From Posidonia oceanica (lineage: Eukaryota; Streptophyta; Magnoliopsida; Alismatales; Posidoniaceae), in the NCBI GenBank assembly GCA_037176725.1, contig JAZBRS010000049.1:37688001-37752000 (forward strand): a stretch of 64,000 nt of DNA, read 5' to 3'. Positions 23,956 to 34,925 of this stretch are shown here, piece after piece; within the stretch, counting starts at the first letter, position 1, and each line of letters opens with the position of its first letter. The notes beneath the pieces were generated by a model. That model did no database searches. It saw nothing but the letters and a program-made list of their open reading frames with translations, and had not been told where the DNA came from. The translations under genes were made by a program, and so were the position numbers.

Positions 23956-25878
23956 TGTCACGACCCTAGTCGCGACAGTTTAAAATCCAAACACTCTTAT
24001 AGTTATTAATAAATAAATAATTCAAAATCAAATGTAAGAAATTAATTAAATAATTAACTGAAAATAATCACTAATTCTACGAGAATCTGTGGTATGCGGC
24101 TATGTGACTCATCCTATATGCACTATACTTGATTGTTACTTTAATATATGCACCTGTAAGAAAACTATTAAAATACACGTGACATCTAATAGTCACTCAG
24201 CACATGCCTACCATCTACCATAAACAACAAATTAGAACTAAAGCTGCTAATACTCAGCTCCCAAGCCAACACGGTCGCCCTCATGGCAACAGCAAGACCA
24301 GAAACCTGCAAAGCCACAATCACCTGAAATATCCTATTGCAAACAAGCACAAAATCTTTTAAATATGTTTTTCAAAACTATTTTCTTTTTTCCAGAACCA
24401 AAACCACGTGCAATTTTGAAATCTCTTTATACTCACTTGATATGACAACTCTCGGTTAATCAAGTCCAAAACCAACACAAATCGACACAACATACTCATA
24501 CACTCAGTCCAAAACCTATCGAGTTACTCGCGCCCAAGTGACCAACACTAGCTATAAGTAGTCGCTAAGGCGCACTACACTATCGCGGTAAAGCCACCTG
24601 TGTAGGAGTTCCCTATCCTAGGTTCATACTCTAAAATCCCTCAAAAGCCCACACAAGACAACACAGACACAGGGTCCACACTCACGGCATCGTCGGGACT
24701 GATGCACTCGGCCAACTAGAGGACTTTTTCACCTTCTGAATCTGCCAGTATAAATTCCTGAGACCTTATGCCTACTCCTCTAGCTCTCGACCCACCAAAG
24801 GTATCACTCATCCCTGGTCTATTAGCCAGATTATTCAGTCCTCTCAGTCCCTAACCTTACCATTGGTCTCTTCGTCCGCAGACTCTTACTCAAGGTCTTT
24901 TGGTTTTCTAAAACTACGAAACCTCAACCTCAAAATCGCACTTGACCCTCCAGATGTATCAATCGTCCCTGATCTATTAATACAATCCTATGGCCCTCTT
25001 AGTTCCTTGAAAACCATGGAAAATCTCTCAAACCTCGTACTAGGCAACTGGCACTCGACCATCCAGAGGCATCAATCATCCCTAGTTCGTTGGCTAGAAG
25101 CTTCAGCCTCTTGATCCCTCAAAACAACAGAAAATTTTTTCCAAAACCTTTGCAAATCTTATGCGTTTCTTTCCAAATCCTTTTTGGAAAACTATTGGCA
25201 AACCATTTCAAAAATAAACGCAAAATACTGCAAAACACCTCAAAACCCAACCGCAACCCACTGTCAAGAAACCAGGGCGTATCTCGCCCGAAACTAACAC
25301 CCAAACACTGTAGAATTCTCATGCATCACAATAGGAACATAAACCACAGCAAAACTCAGAATGATTCATCGTAAAATCACTTAAAGCATGCTATAAATAC
25401 TTGGCAACACATAAAACAACAAATCCACACATAAGGGTTTTCTCCACTGAAAAACCAACCATACACATCCTTTGGATGCCACAGGCTGGATTCCCAGCAA
25501 GAAATCCCAAAAACACCAGATTCTCACATAGAATCCCTAGGCACAACCACAACAACCATGCACAGAATTAAAAAAATGAAGGGATCTCGAGGTAGGGCAT
25601 GTACCTTTCACCTACACTCAACAAGCAACTGTAGCAGCTCGACACATCACCCATGTTCTTCCACACTTGAGCTCTACCCTCGGTCTGTCCAACAGCAGCA
25701 ACGGCGACTCAGCAGCACCAGCAGTAAGAGTAACAACAGCAACACCTCACACAACAGCAGCGACGTGCGGCAACCCGGGTAACAGTAGTAGCGGTTGAAG
25801 CTCACTCCTCCACCGAGCACCTCCGATCCCACTACCAAACTCACTTTCAAATTCTCTCTCAGATCCTCTGGTGTTACA
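23956..25878 (+). mobile_element. Solo LTR in the unit 3 intron
   Basis: Orthologous and nearly identical to 3332-5254; CTTTT repeats at 23951-23955 and 25879-25883. Confidence 0.82.
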
Positions 25879-25961
25879 CTTTTTCCCTTTTTTCCGTGTT
25901 AATGGTCAAAATCTTAAAGTCCTTCCGTAAGATGTTAAATGATAATATACGTAATCAAAAT

Positions 25962-26562
25962 GGTTTATATACACCAAATCATACATCGCTCACATGGCAT
26001 TCTACATAAACCTCCACATTATAAGCTGACATGGCAACAAACTTGTATTATTTTCGAGATATTAAATGAATGATACGAGAATATATAGATGTGATACCAA
26101 CTTGTATCAAAATGATACAAAGTTATTATCTTATCATTTGGTGTTATTCTCGTATCATTGGCGTCAGTTCGTATCATTTAGCTCGTATCATTTTATCCCA
26201 TTCTCGTATATATCATTTGGCATCATTCTCGTATCATTTGATATCATTCTCATATCATTTATTGTCATTTCAGTATTATTTGACGTTATTCTTTCATTGT
26301 TTTCATTTCATTCAATTCGTATAATTTGACATCTTTCTCGTATCATTTGACGTCATTCTCGAATCATTCAATTCATATCATTTGGTATCATTCTTCATGT
26401 CACGTCAGCAGGTGACGTGAAAGTCCACATCAGAGCCACGTCAACGGTGTATGAATTAGTGTAAGATTAGTATATATAAACCGTCAGCAGGTGACGTGAA
26501 AGTCCACATCAGAGCCACATCAACGGTGTATAAATTAATGTAAGATTTAGTATATATAAACC
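25962..26562. mobile_element. Inverted-repeat (MITE-like) element, unit 3 intron
   Basis: Same element as at 5338-5859, lengthened by a tandem duplication of its right end: two copies of about 79 bp (about 26403-26480 and 26481-26560), each with CGTCAGCAGGTGACGTG and ending TATATATAAA. Confidence 0.55.
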
Positions 26563-27415
26563 GAAGTCCTGTGTACATATAGACATGCCTACATATTCAA
26601 AGAACTTTAAGAATATGTGAATCAATAGTATCTTTCAATATAAACTAACATATTCATATAATAAACATGGGAAAATAATTTATTGTACTTTTCAGGGAAG
26701 ATAATATCTATTTTTGTCCATTTGAATGTAACCATAAGGTAAATATTTAAATTATGTATAATAATGCTTGAATGCAACACATATTTTTATTTAACGAATA
26801 ATTTTTATTTATCCAAAATTGTTAAAATTACTTAAGAATTTATTTATCATACATTCAAAATAACTTATTTAATTAGTTGTATACACAAATGGTTTTAATA
26901 ATTGCTTGGAACTAAAAGTGTATAAGCTTTACAAAGAACGTCAATGTAATACAGAATTATGATAGCTTTTTTTCCATGCAAACATCAAAATGCACTATTC
27001 TTGTTGTGATACTTCTATTCTCAGTAACCTTAACATGTTAATAAGATTCATATTGTATACCCCACGTCAGATACGAGATACAACCAACAGTTTTGAGTTT
27101 TACGCTTCAATATTTTCTTGAGTGTGTCTGTGATATCCACAAGGATACCAAAAAATTTGACGGGTACCGAAATTTTTTAATCACGGCCATTCATTCAAAT
27201 TTATGGATGGTAAGATTCATAAATTCAAATAAGTAATTATAACTATCCATAGATAGTTACAACTTTGTAAGACAATATTGTAGGTATCATAGTATTTTTT
27301 TCTTAATTTCTTAATAAATTTTCTTGCATCATGAACTATATTCAATTGTGCTTCAAGGTTATATTATGACCACGTGCAGTGGTTGCAATTGATGTATTGC
27401 TTTTCATATGCTCAG

Positions 27416-27593
27416 AAGCTATTATAAATGTACACATCTAGGATGCAACGTGAAGAAGCAAGTCCAAAGACATACCAAGGACGAGGGCATAGTGTTGACT
27501 ACCTACGAAGGAGTGCACACCCACGAAATTGAGAAACCAAAGGACAACTTCGAGCAAATTTTGAGCCAAATGCAGATATACCCCAACTTCTAA
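27416..27593 (+). CDS. WRKY75-like group IIc transcription factor, unit 3, exon 2
   Basis: Follows CTCAG and completes the Arg codon. It encodes the C-X4-C-X23-H-X1-H zinc ligands and the conserved end FEQILSQMQIYPNF. Identical to unit 1 exon 2 except one codon (EIEKPKD). Because it lies inside the recent duplicate block while its exon 1 does not, the present gene joins an old exon 1 to a recently copied exon 2. Confidence 0.92.
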
Positions 27594-28620
27594 ACATCTC
27601 CAACTTCAACAGTGACTTTTAAAGTAGAAGTCATGTAGCATGTATATATAGCTAGAGACGGTTGTAGTAAATCTCCTTTGGCTCAGCTCTATGATTACAG
27701 TGCGAATAGGTTTCTGGTTGTAAGTAAACAACTGTATACTTATATTGATAATATGATAGGCTTTGAAGTTTCTAACTTCCTATATTATACAACTCAGAGG
27801 AGTACTTGTCGCCGGTGGCTTTCTTGTCCACCAACAGTGACCCCGTTCTCGTGGGGAGACAATTCCAAGGACAATAGCTTTTGTTTCGATGGTGTAAAGC
27901 TTTTGACGAGTCTTTGCTTTACTAGTCTGATCAATCGATCCACGAAGTTTCCATGAGTTTTTCCTTTTGAAGCACGTTTGTATGCCATTTCTACGAGGAA
28001 ACTTCTTCGATCATTTTCTTGAAGTGAATGTCAAATTCTCCCTAACCTTTCAAACTTGTGCTACAGAGCAAGTTTAAGGTCTGTAAATAAGAAGGTCCTT
28101 GATTTCTGAGACATGGATTAGGTTTCATCGCTAATCAGGCACTCTTCCCATTAGGACAAAGTCTGACCCGTGGGAGTACTGGCAGCTCCAGACTTCTGGA
28201 AACTCGACGGCTACCAACTAATTATTCATGCACAAAAAGGCAGACATATATCTACAGACTACCTGGACGTACCTTTCATGTACAGAATTTCTTCTTCTTC
28301 TTCTTCTTCTTCTTCGGTACCGTCTCCATCAAGAAAAAACAAACCACGTGCTAGTACAATTAGGTTGGCGTACTAATCTCTATAGTTTCCAATGTCAGTC
28401 TATTTCAACACAGGTCATATATGTTTCCCTTCTAAACCTTATTCCACTAAATAATGGGCGAAGAGGGAAAACTAATGATTTTATACTTACATCCCTATAA
28501 ATATACAGATAGGCATATTCTCTAATCACATATTTACACTATCTTATAAATACAATTTAGCAAACCATAACCGTTTACAAACGCTTACTTTCATACTATT
28601 TTTGCAGTGTCATGTAAGCT
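27594..28620 (+). other. Downstream flank of unit 3 / spacer to unit 4
   Basis: Near-identical copy of 6891-7917. No gene recognised. Confidence 0.7.
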
Positions 28621-28954
28621 AGATCTCAGGTTAAATAACATGTATCACTAGCAAGTCTTCAACAGTAATATAAAATTACAGTATGATTGAGGATGTAAAT
28701 TTAGATAAGAATGTTTAGAAGAGCAATATGTAAGAAAAATCTATAATTTATTAACGTGCCGTCTACGACACATGATTTCTTCATTCTGCTTATCTTTTGA
28801 TCTTGCTGATATCACTTGTTCTCAGCCAACCAGGAAGCCAGGATAATTTCCACAAAGACCTACATCCTTCTGTCCCTTTACATACTCCTCTCCGACAAAA
28901 CTAGTCTCTCCCCTTCTCTCTCTCTCTCTCTCTCTAACACACACACACAGGAAA
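28621..28954 (+). promoter_or_regulatory. Upstream region and CT-rich leader of WRKY unit 4
   Basis: Near-identical to the unit 2 leader, with the same short CT tract (about 28915-28935). Confidence 0.6.
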
Positions 28955-29334
28955 ATGGAAAATGATCTTGCTCTATTCCCTCTAGCTTCTTCATCTTACC
29001 AGGCATCTCATATCCAAGCACCCATCTTAACATCAACCACGATGCTTGCAGAAGATTTTCATAAGACTCATGGGAACCTGAACTACTGGGGACCTATGAA
29101 GGAAGAGAACATGAATTCTGCTCCTAGCAGCTCAAATCTCAACCGTGTATCGCAGGCTGGAACCTCTTCCGTGTTAGACGGTGTGGGGAATTGCTCAGAA
29201 AGTAGGAAGGTAGGGAAGAAGGTTAAGAAGCCAAGATTCGCTTTTCAGACAAGAAGCCAAGTTGATGTACTTGATGATGGGTATCGTTGGAGAAAATATG
29301 GACAGAAGGCTGTGAAGAGCAACAGGTTCCCAAG
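28955..29334 (+). CDS. WRKY75-like group IIc transcription factor, unit 4, exon 1
   Basis: Identical in protein to unit 2 exon 1, including KSNRFPR after WRKYGQKAV; WRKYGQK at residues 112-118 and phase-2 donor at 29335. Joined to 32567-32744 it gives an intact 185-residue frame. Unlike unit 2 it kept an exon 2, so this copy may preserve what unit 2 once encoded at its 5' end. Its 3' half has a different history (see the junction at 30484-30605). Confidence 0.92.
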
Positions 29335-30483
29335 GTGAAGTTCTTTTTTTTGAATTTTTCCTTTTGAAACTATATATTACCACAGTTAAGCTATACTAAT
29401 GGGAGGTGCATAGATAATAGATGTCGTCCATTATGCCGTCGTTTCACCATGACTTATTTGGCAAAATTACAAGACACGGATTAAAAATCTCATAGGCGTG
29501 CTTATATAAAAAAACTTCTTGAACATGGTAGAAGTCATATAGTGCAATTTTTTAGTAATTAGCTTCCCTGTCAAATGGAGATAGCTTTTCATAGTGGACC
29601 TTTAGTTACCTTAATCAGACTTCTTCTTCATCTTCTTCTAAAATTCTTACCTTCGAGAAATTCATCTACATAAATAGGCCACACTATTTTGAAGGATCGA
29701 TGTATTTATACATGTAGCCAGATGCCAAAAATCAGAGTATCTTATCAAGTTCATCTTGATCCTTCCTTTCATTCTTCGTGTAGCTTTAATAAGTCACATT
29801 CGCTGTATTATCATTATGCATGCAATGCAAAGAAACAAATTAATAAATTATGAATGTACAGTAACTTGTTATGTATCTGAAATTTGTCTAGAGAGCTAGA
29901 AGGATATGGCATAATACATGAGGATAGACTTGGTAACGCAAGCATGCTTGTCGAGCTGACGAATACTCTATTGGTGTTGGAGTTGGTAAAGTTATGCAGT
30001 AAAGAATAATCTCACCTGTTCGTGCATCCATTTCCCATATACAGATTATTGTCTAGATCAGTTTTAATGGCCTAATCATCTAGGAGAAACCTGCTCCACT
30101 CCCTAGCAATATTCAGAATTCGTAACGAATAGACATACTTATTAATATAAGATAACTTTTCATCTAGATTAAATCAGAGAGCAACACATGATTATCAAAT
30201 ACATATATAAGTCTAAATCAAAGGGAATCCCTTTCTAGATCTTAATAGACCTTTTAGTTTTGATTTTTCATTCCTTCCGATAGCATATACGTACCAAATC
30301 GTGTACTCAAATAATCAACAACACACTCATATATTAACAACAAATTTCCAAAGAAAAAAGAAGTGAAAATCAACAAACAAATCTCTTAAACAGTAAGTAG
30401 CACAATTGCATTCTCCGAAACCACGTCACAGGTTGACGAGGAAGAAAGGGAACCAAAAGTAACAATATATTCACATGACATGC

Positions 30484-30605
30484 ACAATTTATTGTTATGC
30501 AGTACATCTAATTAGGCACTAAAATAATCGATAATAAAATGAATGCATAATTTATTGATATGCAGTACATCAAATTAAGCACTAAAATAACCGATAATAA
30601 AATGA
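30484..30605 (+). repeat. 60-bp direct repeat at the junction of two intron lineages
   Basis: Two adjacent copies of a block containing AATTTATTG, TATGCAGTACATC and CGATAATAAAATGA (30484-30543 and 30546-30605) where units 1-3 have one. The first copy matches unit 2; what follows the second belongs to the LTR-free lineage. This is what an unequal exchange within short homology would leave. Confidence 0.75.
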
Positions 30606-30807
30606 TGACCACTACCTGTTACCATTTATGATAGATCTAGTTGATGGGTTTGCTATTATTTATTTTCCTCTCAATTCTAATGAGTTTAGCCTTTCATGTT
30701 TACATATATTGTCAATGTCGATTAGACATATTCTAGTCTTTTTTCCCTTGTTAATGGTCAAACTCTTAAAGTCCTAGGTGTTAAATGACGATATACATAA
30801 GAAAAAT

Positions 30808-31308
30808 GGTTTATATATACCAAGTCATACATTGCCCACATGACATCAATCCTACATGGACCTCCACATCATATGCTAATATAGTAGGGGTCTTGTATTA
30901 TTTTTGAGATATGAACTGAATGATACGAGATTACATAGATGTAATATCAACTTGTATCAGAATGATACAAAGTCATTTTCATTTCATTTGGTGTCATTCT
31001 CGTATTATTGACGTCATTTCATATCACTCAGTTCGTATCATTTGGTATTATTCTCATATCATTTGATGTCATTCTCATATCATTTATTATCATTTCAATA
31101 TTGTTTGATGTTATTCTTTCATTATTCTTGTCTCATTTAGTAGTTATAATTTGACATCATTCTCATATCATTTGATGTCATTCTTGAATCATTCAGTTCA
31201 TATCATTTGGTATCATTCTTCGTGTCACGTCAACAGGTGATGTGAAAATCCACGTTAGAGCCACATCAGTGGTGTATGAATTGGTGTGAAATTTGGTATA
31301 TATAAACC
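30808..31308. mobile_element. Inverted-repeat (MITE-like) element, unit 4 intron
   Basis: Best-preserved copy: perfect 16-bp terminal inverted repeats GGTTTATATATACCAA, with a core of TATCATTTG / TCATTCTCG repeats and an AATGATACGAG...TCGTATCATT inverted pair. No coding capacity. Confidence 0.6.
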
Positions 31309-32566
31309 GAAGTAAGTACTATGTACATATATACATGCATATATAATCAAAGAACTATAAGAATATGTGAATCATTAGTATCTTTCAATATAAACTAACA
31401 TATTCATATACTAAACAAGGGAAAATAATTTATTGTACTTTTAGAGAAAATATCTATTTTTGTCAGTTTGAATGTAACCACAAGATAAATATTTAAATTA
31501 TGTATAATAATGCTTGAATGCAACACATATTTTTATTTAATGAATAATTTGTATTTATCCAAAATCATTAAAATTATTGAAGAATTTATTTATCAAACAT
31601 TCAAAATAACTTTTTTAATCAGTTGTATGCACACATATGGTTTTAATAATTGCATGGAATTATAAGTGTATATGCACTGTAAAAACAAAATAAAGCTTTA
31701 CAAAGTAAAATATGTTAGAAATAGTAAAACATATGATATTTTTCTTTGGAACTTAGGTATATCAAAATCTGGATAATATTTTTCCATTAGGAATATTTGT
31801 TCCAATTATATACAAATTCAGATATGGTAATTAATTGCTTTACACCTCCTCTTTTGTAAAAATTTTCATGGATAGGCAACAGATTTTAATACTATCTAGT
31901 TTATTTTCATGCAATGAATTATTTACTGCATCGTGACAATTATATTTTGAATCCATCACTCCTTCCTTATTTATAAATATAAATAAACTATTGTAGAATT
32001 TATTATTATTATATGCAGATCTTCATTTTCTGTCACAAATGAAGTTCTTTTATATATAAAATATGATGAATACAATAGCTTTCAATAGAAATATCAATGT
32101 ATAAAGACTTATGATAGCTTTTTTTCCGTGTGAACACCAAAATGCACTATTTTTGTTGTGATAGTTCTCAGTAACCTTAATATGTTAATAAGATTCATAT
32201 TGTATACACCACTTCAGATACGAGATACAACAAACAGTTTTGAGTTTTACGCTTCAATATTATTTTAGGTGTGTTTATGGTATCTATATGGACACCAAAA
32301 AATTTGATGGGTACCAAAATTTTTTAATCATGGTCATTTATTCAAACATATAGGTGGTGAGATTTGTAGCTGCAAATAAGCAATTATAACTATTAATAGA
32401 TAGTTACAACTTTATGAGACAATACCGTAGACATCATAGAATTTTTCTATTTTTTTTAATTTCTTAATAAATTTTCTTACATCATGAACTATTCAATTGT
32501 ACTTCAAGGTTATATTTTAACCATGTACAGTGGTTGCAATTGATGTATAGTTTTTCTTGTGCTCAG

Positions 32567-32744
32567 AAACTATTATAAATGTACACATCGAGGATGCAAC
32601 GTGAAGAAACAAGTCCAAAGATATACCAAGGACGAGGGCATAGTAGTGACTACTTACGAAGGAGTGCACACCCACGAAATTGAGAAACCAAATGACAACT
32701 TCGAGCAAATTTTGAGCCAAATGCAGATATACCCCAACTTCTAA
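32567..32744 (+). CDS. WRKY75-like group IIc transcription factor, unit 4, exon 2
   Basis: Completes the split Arg codon and begins NYYKCTHRGCNVKKQVQRY. It differs from the unit 1 and 3 exon 2 at several residues: Asn for Ser after the junction, Arg for Leu between the zinc cysteines, Tyr for His, Val for Leu in VVTTYEGVHTH, and EIEKPND. All four zinc ligands and FEQILSQMQIYPNF are kept. Changes outside the ligands with the frame intact suggest a functional, older lineage. Confidence 0.92.
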
Positions 32745-32929
32745 GCATTTCCAACTTCTATGGAAAGTGACTTTTAAAGTAGAAATCATGAAGCATGTAT
32801 AGCTAGAGACGGTTGTAGTAAATCTCCTTTGGCTCGGCTCTATGATTAGGTTTCTTGTTGTAAGTAAACAACTGTATACTTCTATTTTTAAATTTTGTTT
32901 CAGATAGGCTTTGATTAGATAAGCTCTTG
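32745..32929 (+). other. Downstream flank of unit 4
   Basis: Resembles 6891-7060 up to GATAGGCTTTGA (about 32916), then breaks off at the 3' end of the LINE. Confidence 0.65.
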
Positions 32930-33197
32930 TGTATTTTTGCAAACGGTAGCAAGATATATTATATAATAACTTGGCTATGAGTACCACTGCCAAGCCAACA
33001 AAATACAAGTAAGAGATTTTGGCCCTAAAAAAGATACAAGGCGCCTGATAACAAAACCCATAAGAAGTCAGGGGAAAACCAAACAGAAAGGAAACCAAAG
33101 TATTTAAAGTATTACAGACCGAATGCTCAGCCAGAGCAATAAGAAGTCCAAATAAATAAGCCTAAGAAGGAAATTAAAATCAAATTCTAGCAATAAG

Positions 33198-34925
33198 CTA
33201 ATTGCCGGAACCAATGGAAGTCGGGGCTAGAGGATCATAAGCAGCCTCAACGACCTGGACAGGAGCATCTAACGGTGAGGTGGGCAAACTAGCAATTCCA
33301 ATGGAAGATGCAATTTCATGTGCAGCTTGGGATGCATGTACTTGATCCCACACCTGTTGCATGTATTGAATGGCGTGGGAAAAAGCCACAGAATCTTGCC
33401 CTGAGAGAAGGGAGTCTATCCAAGAAGTTAGCAAGGATATGATTTGAAAGATCAACAAAATATAGCTACTACATTGATTCCTAAAAATCATAGAATTCTT
33501 GTTGAGCCATAAACACCAGATTATAGCAAGAACCAGCATATTCCAATGTCGCCTACTCAAATTGAATTTAACCCTGAGAACAAGGAAAAAATTTGACCAA
33601 TGTGCAAATTATCCAAGCAAGATGAGTTGTGCAAGAAGAAAACCCATACCCCACCAATTGTTGGGCACTGCAGAAAATATGCCTAGTTGATTCCACCGTA
33701 CAATCACAGAAAACACAAACTAACGAACCCAACCAACCTTTTTTAGCTAAGTTCTCTCTAGATAAAATTTTGTCATGAGTGACTAACCAAGCAAAAAATT
33801 TTGTCTTAAGGAGGGCAATACATTTCCACATATCCAAACCGTAAATGGATCTGAGCCTACCATCATTTAATAAACCATAGCAAGACTTAATAGAGTAGAG
33901 GTTGTTTGAAGATGCAGACCAAGAGATAGAATCATTTTCAGGGCTCAACACCAGATCATCCATGATAGAGTTAAAATCAAGTAATTGAAGAAATACATTG
34001 TTTGCATTAGAAGCATTGGGATCAAAAGGCATAAAAAAATTCAATTCATTTCTTCTATGTTTTGAAAGCATTCTAGCTACAGTGAATTTTTTACCTACAA
34101 CCAATTTATAGAGATCCGACATTGAGTATTTTAAAGCTATGCCATCAGCCCATCTATTCTCCTAGAAGATTGCTTGCTCCCTATTTCTGACACTAAACTT
34201 TGTAAACGCACAAAAGATTGGTAAGTACAATTTAAGTTCTTGCCACAAGGGAGATGAATTACAATACAAGGCATGGAGCAATGCACTAGTTTGAAATTTA
34301 GCAAAGTATCTACTTCTAATAAGGGCTGGCCATTTGAGGTTAGGAATATTAGCAAAGAGTTGCCAAAGCAATTTACATTTCATACCTAAACTGAAATTTC
34401 TCAAGTTAATAATGCCCCAGCCATCCTGGTTTTTATCCCTACAGATGGTCTTCCACTTGGCTAGACAGTACCCTTTTGATGGACCATATTGAGATTTCCA
34501 CAAAAATCGACGCCTAATTTTGTCAAATTCCTTTTCAACCTTGACAGGAAAATGCAACACTGAAAGATAGTATATAGGAATGGCGTTGAGGATAGAATTA
34601 ACCAAAGTGAGTCTGCCACCTAAAGATAAATACTTTGCCTTCCAAGTGTCCAATTTAGTAGTAAATTTGTTTATAACTGGAGCCCAATCCTTGAAAGAAG
34701 TCTTTTTAAGATGCAAAGGTAAACCCAGATAATTAATAGGCAAGGGTAGTGATGTACAACCCATAATATCACAAGCGTGCAGAAGCAAGTCATCAGAGAC
34801 ACCCATGCCAGTAATGGAGGATTTGTTAAAATTGATTTTCAACCCGGAACATACCTGGAAGCAACACAGAATTCTCTTAAGATTCACAACACCCTCCAGA
34901 GGAGTGAGGAAGATTACTGTGTCAA
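33198..34925 (-). pseudogene. LINE ORF2, C-terminal part (RT palm/thumb and zf-RVT)
   Basis: Continues directly after the catalytic YADD codons with a TVIFL-like strand, then LKINFNKSS, INYLGLPLHLKKTSFKDW, WKAKYLSLGGRLTLVNSIL and FLWKS, all standard for plant L1-type reverse transcriptases. A stop at about 34161 and frame breaks follow. Then comes the Trp/Cys-rich zf-RVT-like region (NNLYSIKSCYGLL, WKCIALLKTKFFAWLVTHDKIL, CVFCDCTVESTRHIFCSA) to 33568, and a tail to 33198. The protein would nick target DNA and prime reverse transcription there. Confidence 0.88.

Larger units (their letters stand above)
20960..27415 (+). other. Intron of WRKY unit 3 (6.5 kb)
   Basis: GT at 20960, AG at 27414-27415. 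It contains a deleted copia element (21635-23323), a solo LTR (23956-25878) and an inverted-repeat element (25962-26562). The part before the copia element is unit-3 specific; from about 23370 it is nearly identical to the unit 1 intron. Confidence 0.85.
23370..30543 (+). repeat. Recent segmental duplicate of 2746-9840
   Basis: Near-identical over about 7.1 kb at offset +20624, changing to +20703 after a 79-bp tandem duplication near 26403-26560. It spans the unit 3 intron, unit 3 exon 2, the spacer, and the leader, exon 1 and first part of the intron of unit 4. Differences by eye are a few per kilobase. Left edge is just after the copia element; right edge is at a 60-bp direct repeat (30484-30605). 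Confidence 0.9.
29335..32566 (+). other. Intron of WRKY unit 4 (3.2 kb), hybrid
   Basis: GT at 29335 and AG at 32565-32566. Up to about 30543 it is near-identical to the unit 2 intron. Beyond it is an older, diverged version that lacks the solo LTR, showing the uninterrupted target near 30740. It holds an inverted-repeat element (30808-31308) and extra AT-rich sequence (about 31670-32090) not seen in the other units. Confidence 0.85.

Noticed and set aside
32517..33098. 193-codon minus-strand ORF
   Set aside because: It runs antisense through WRKY unit 4 exon 2 and across the LINE 3' end; no domain.
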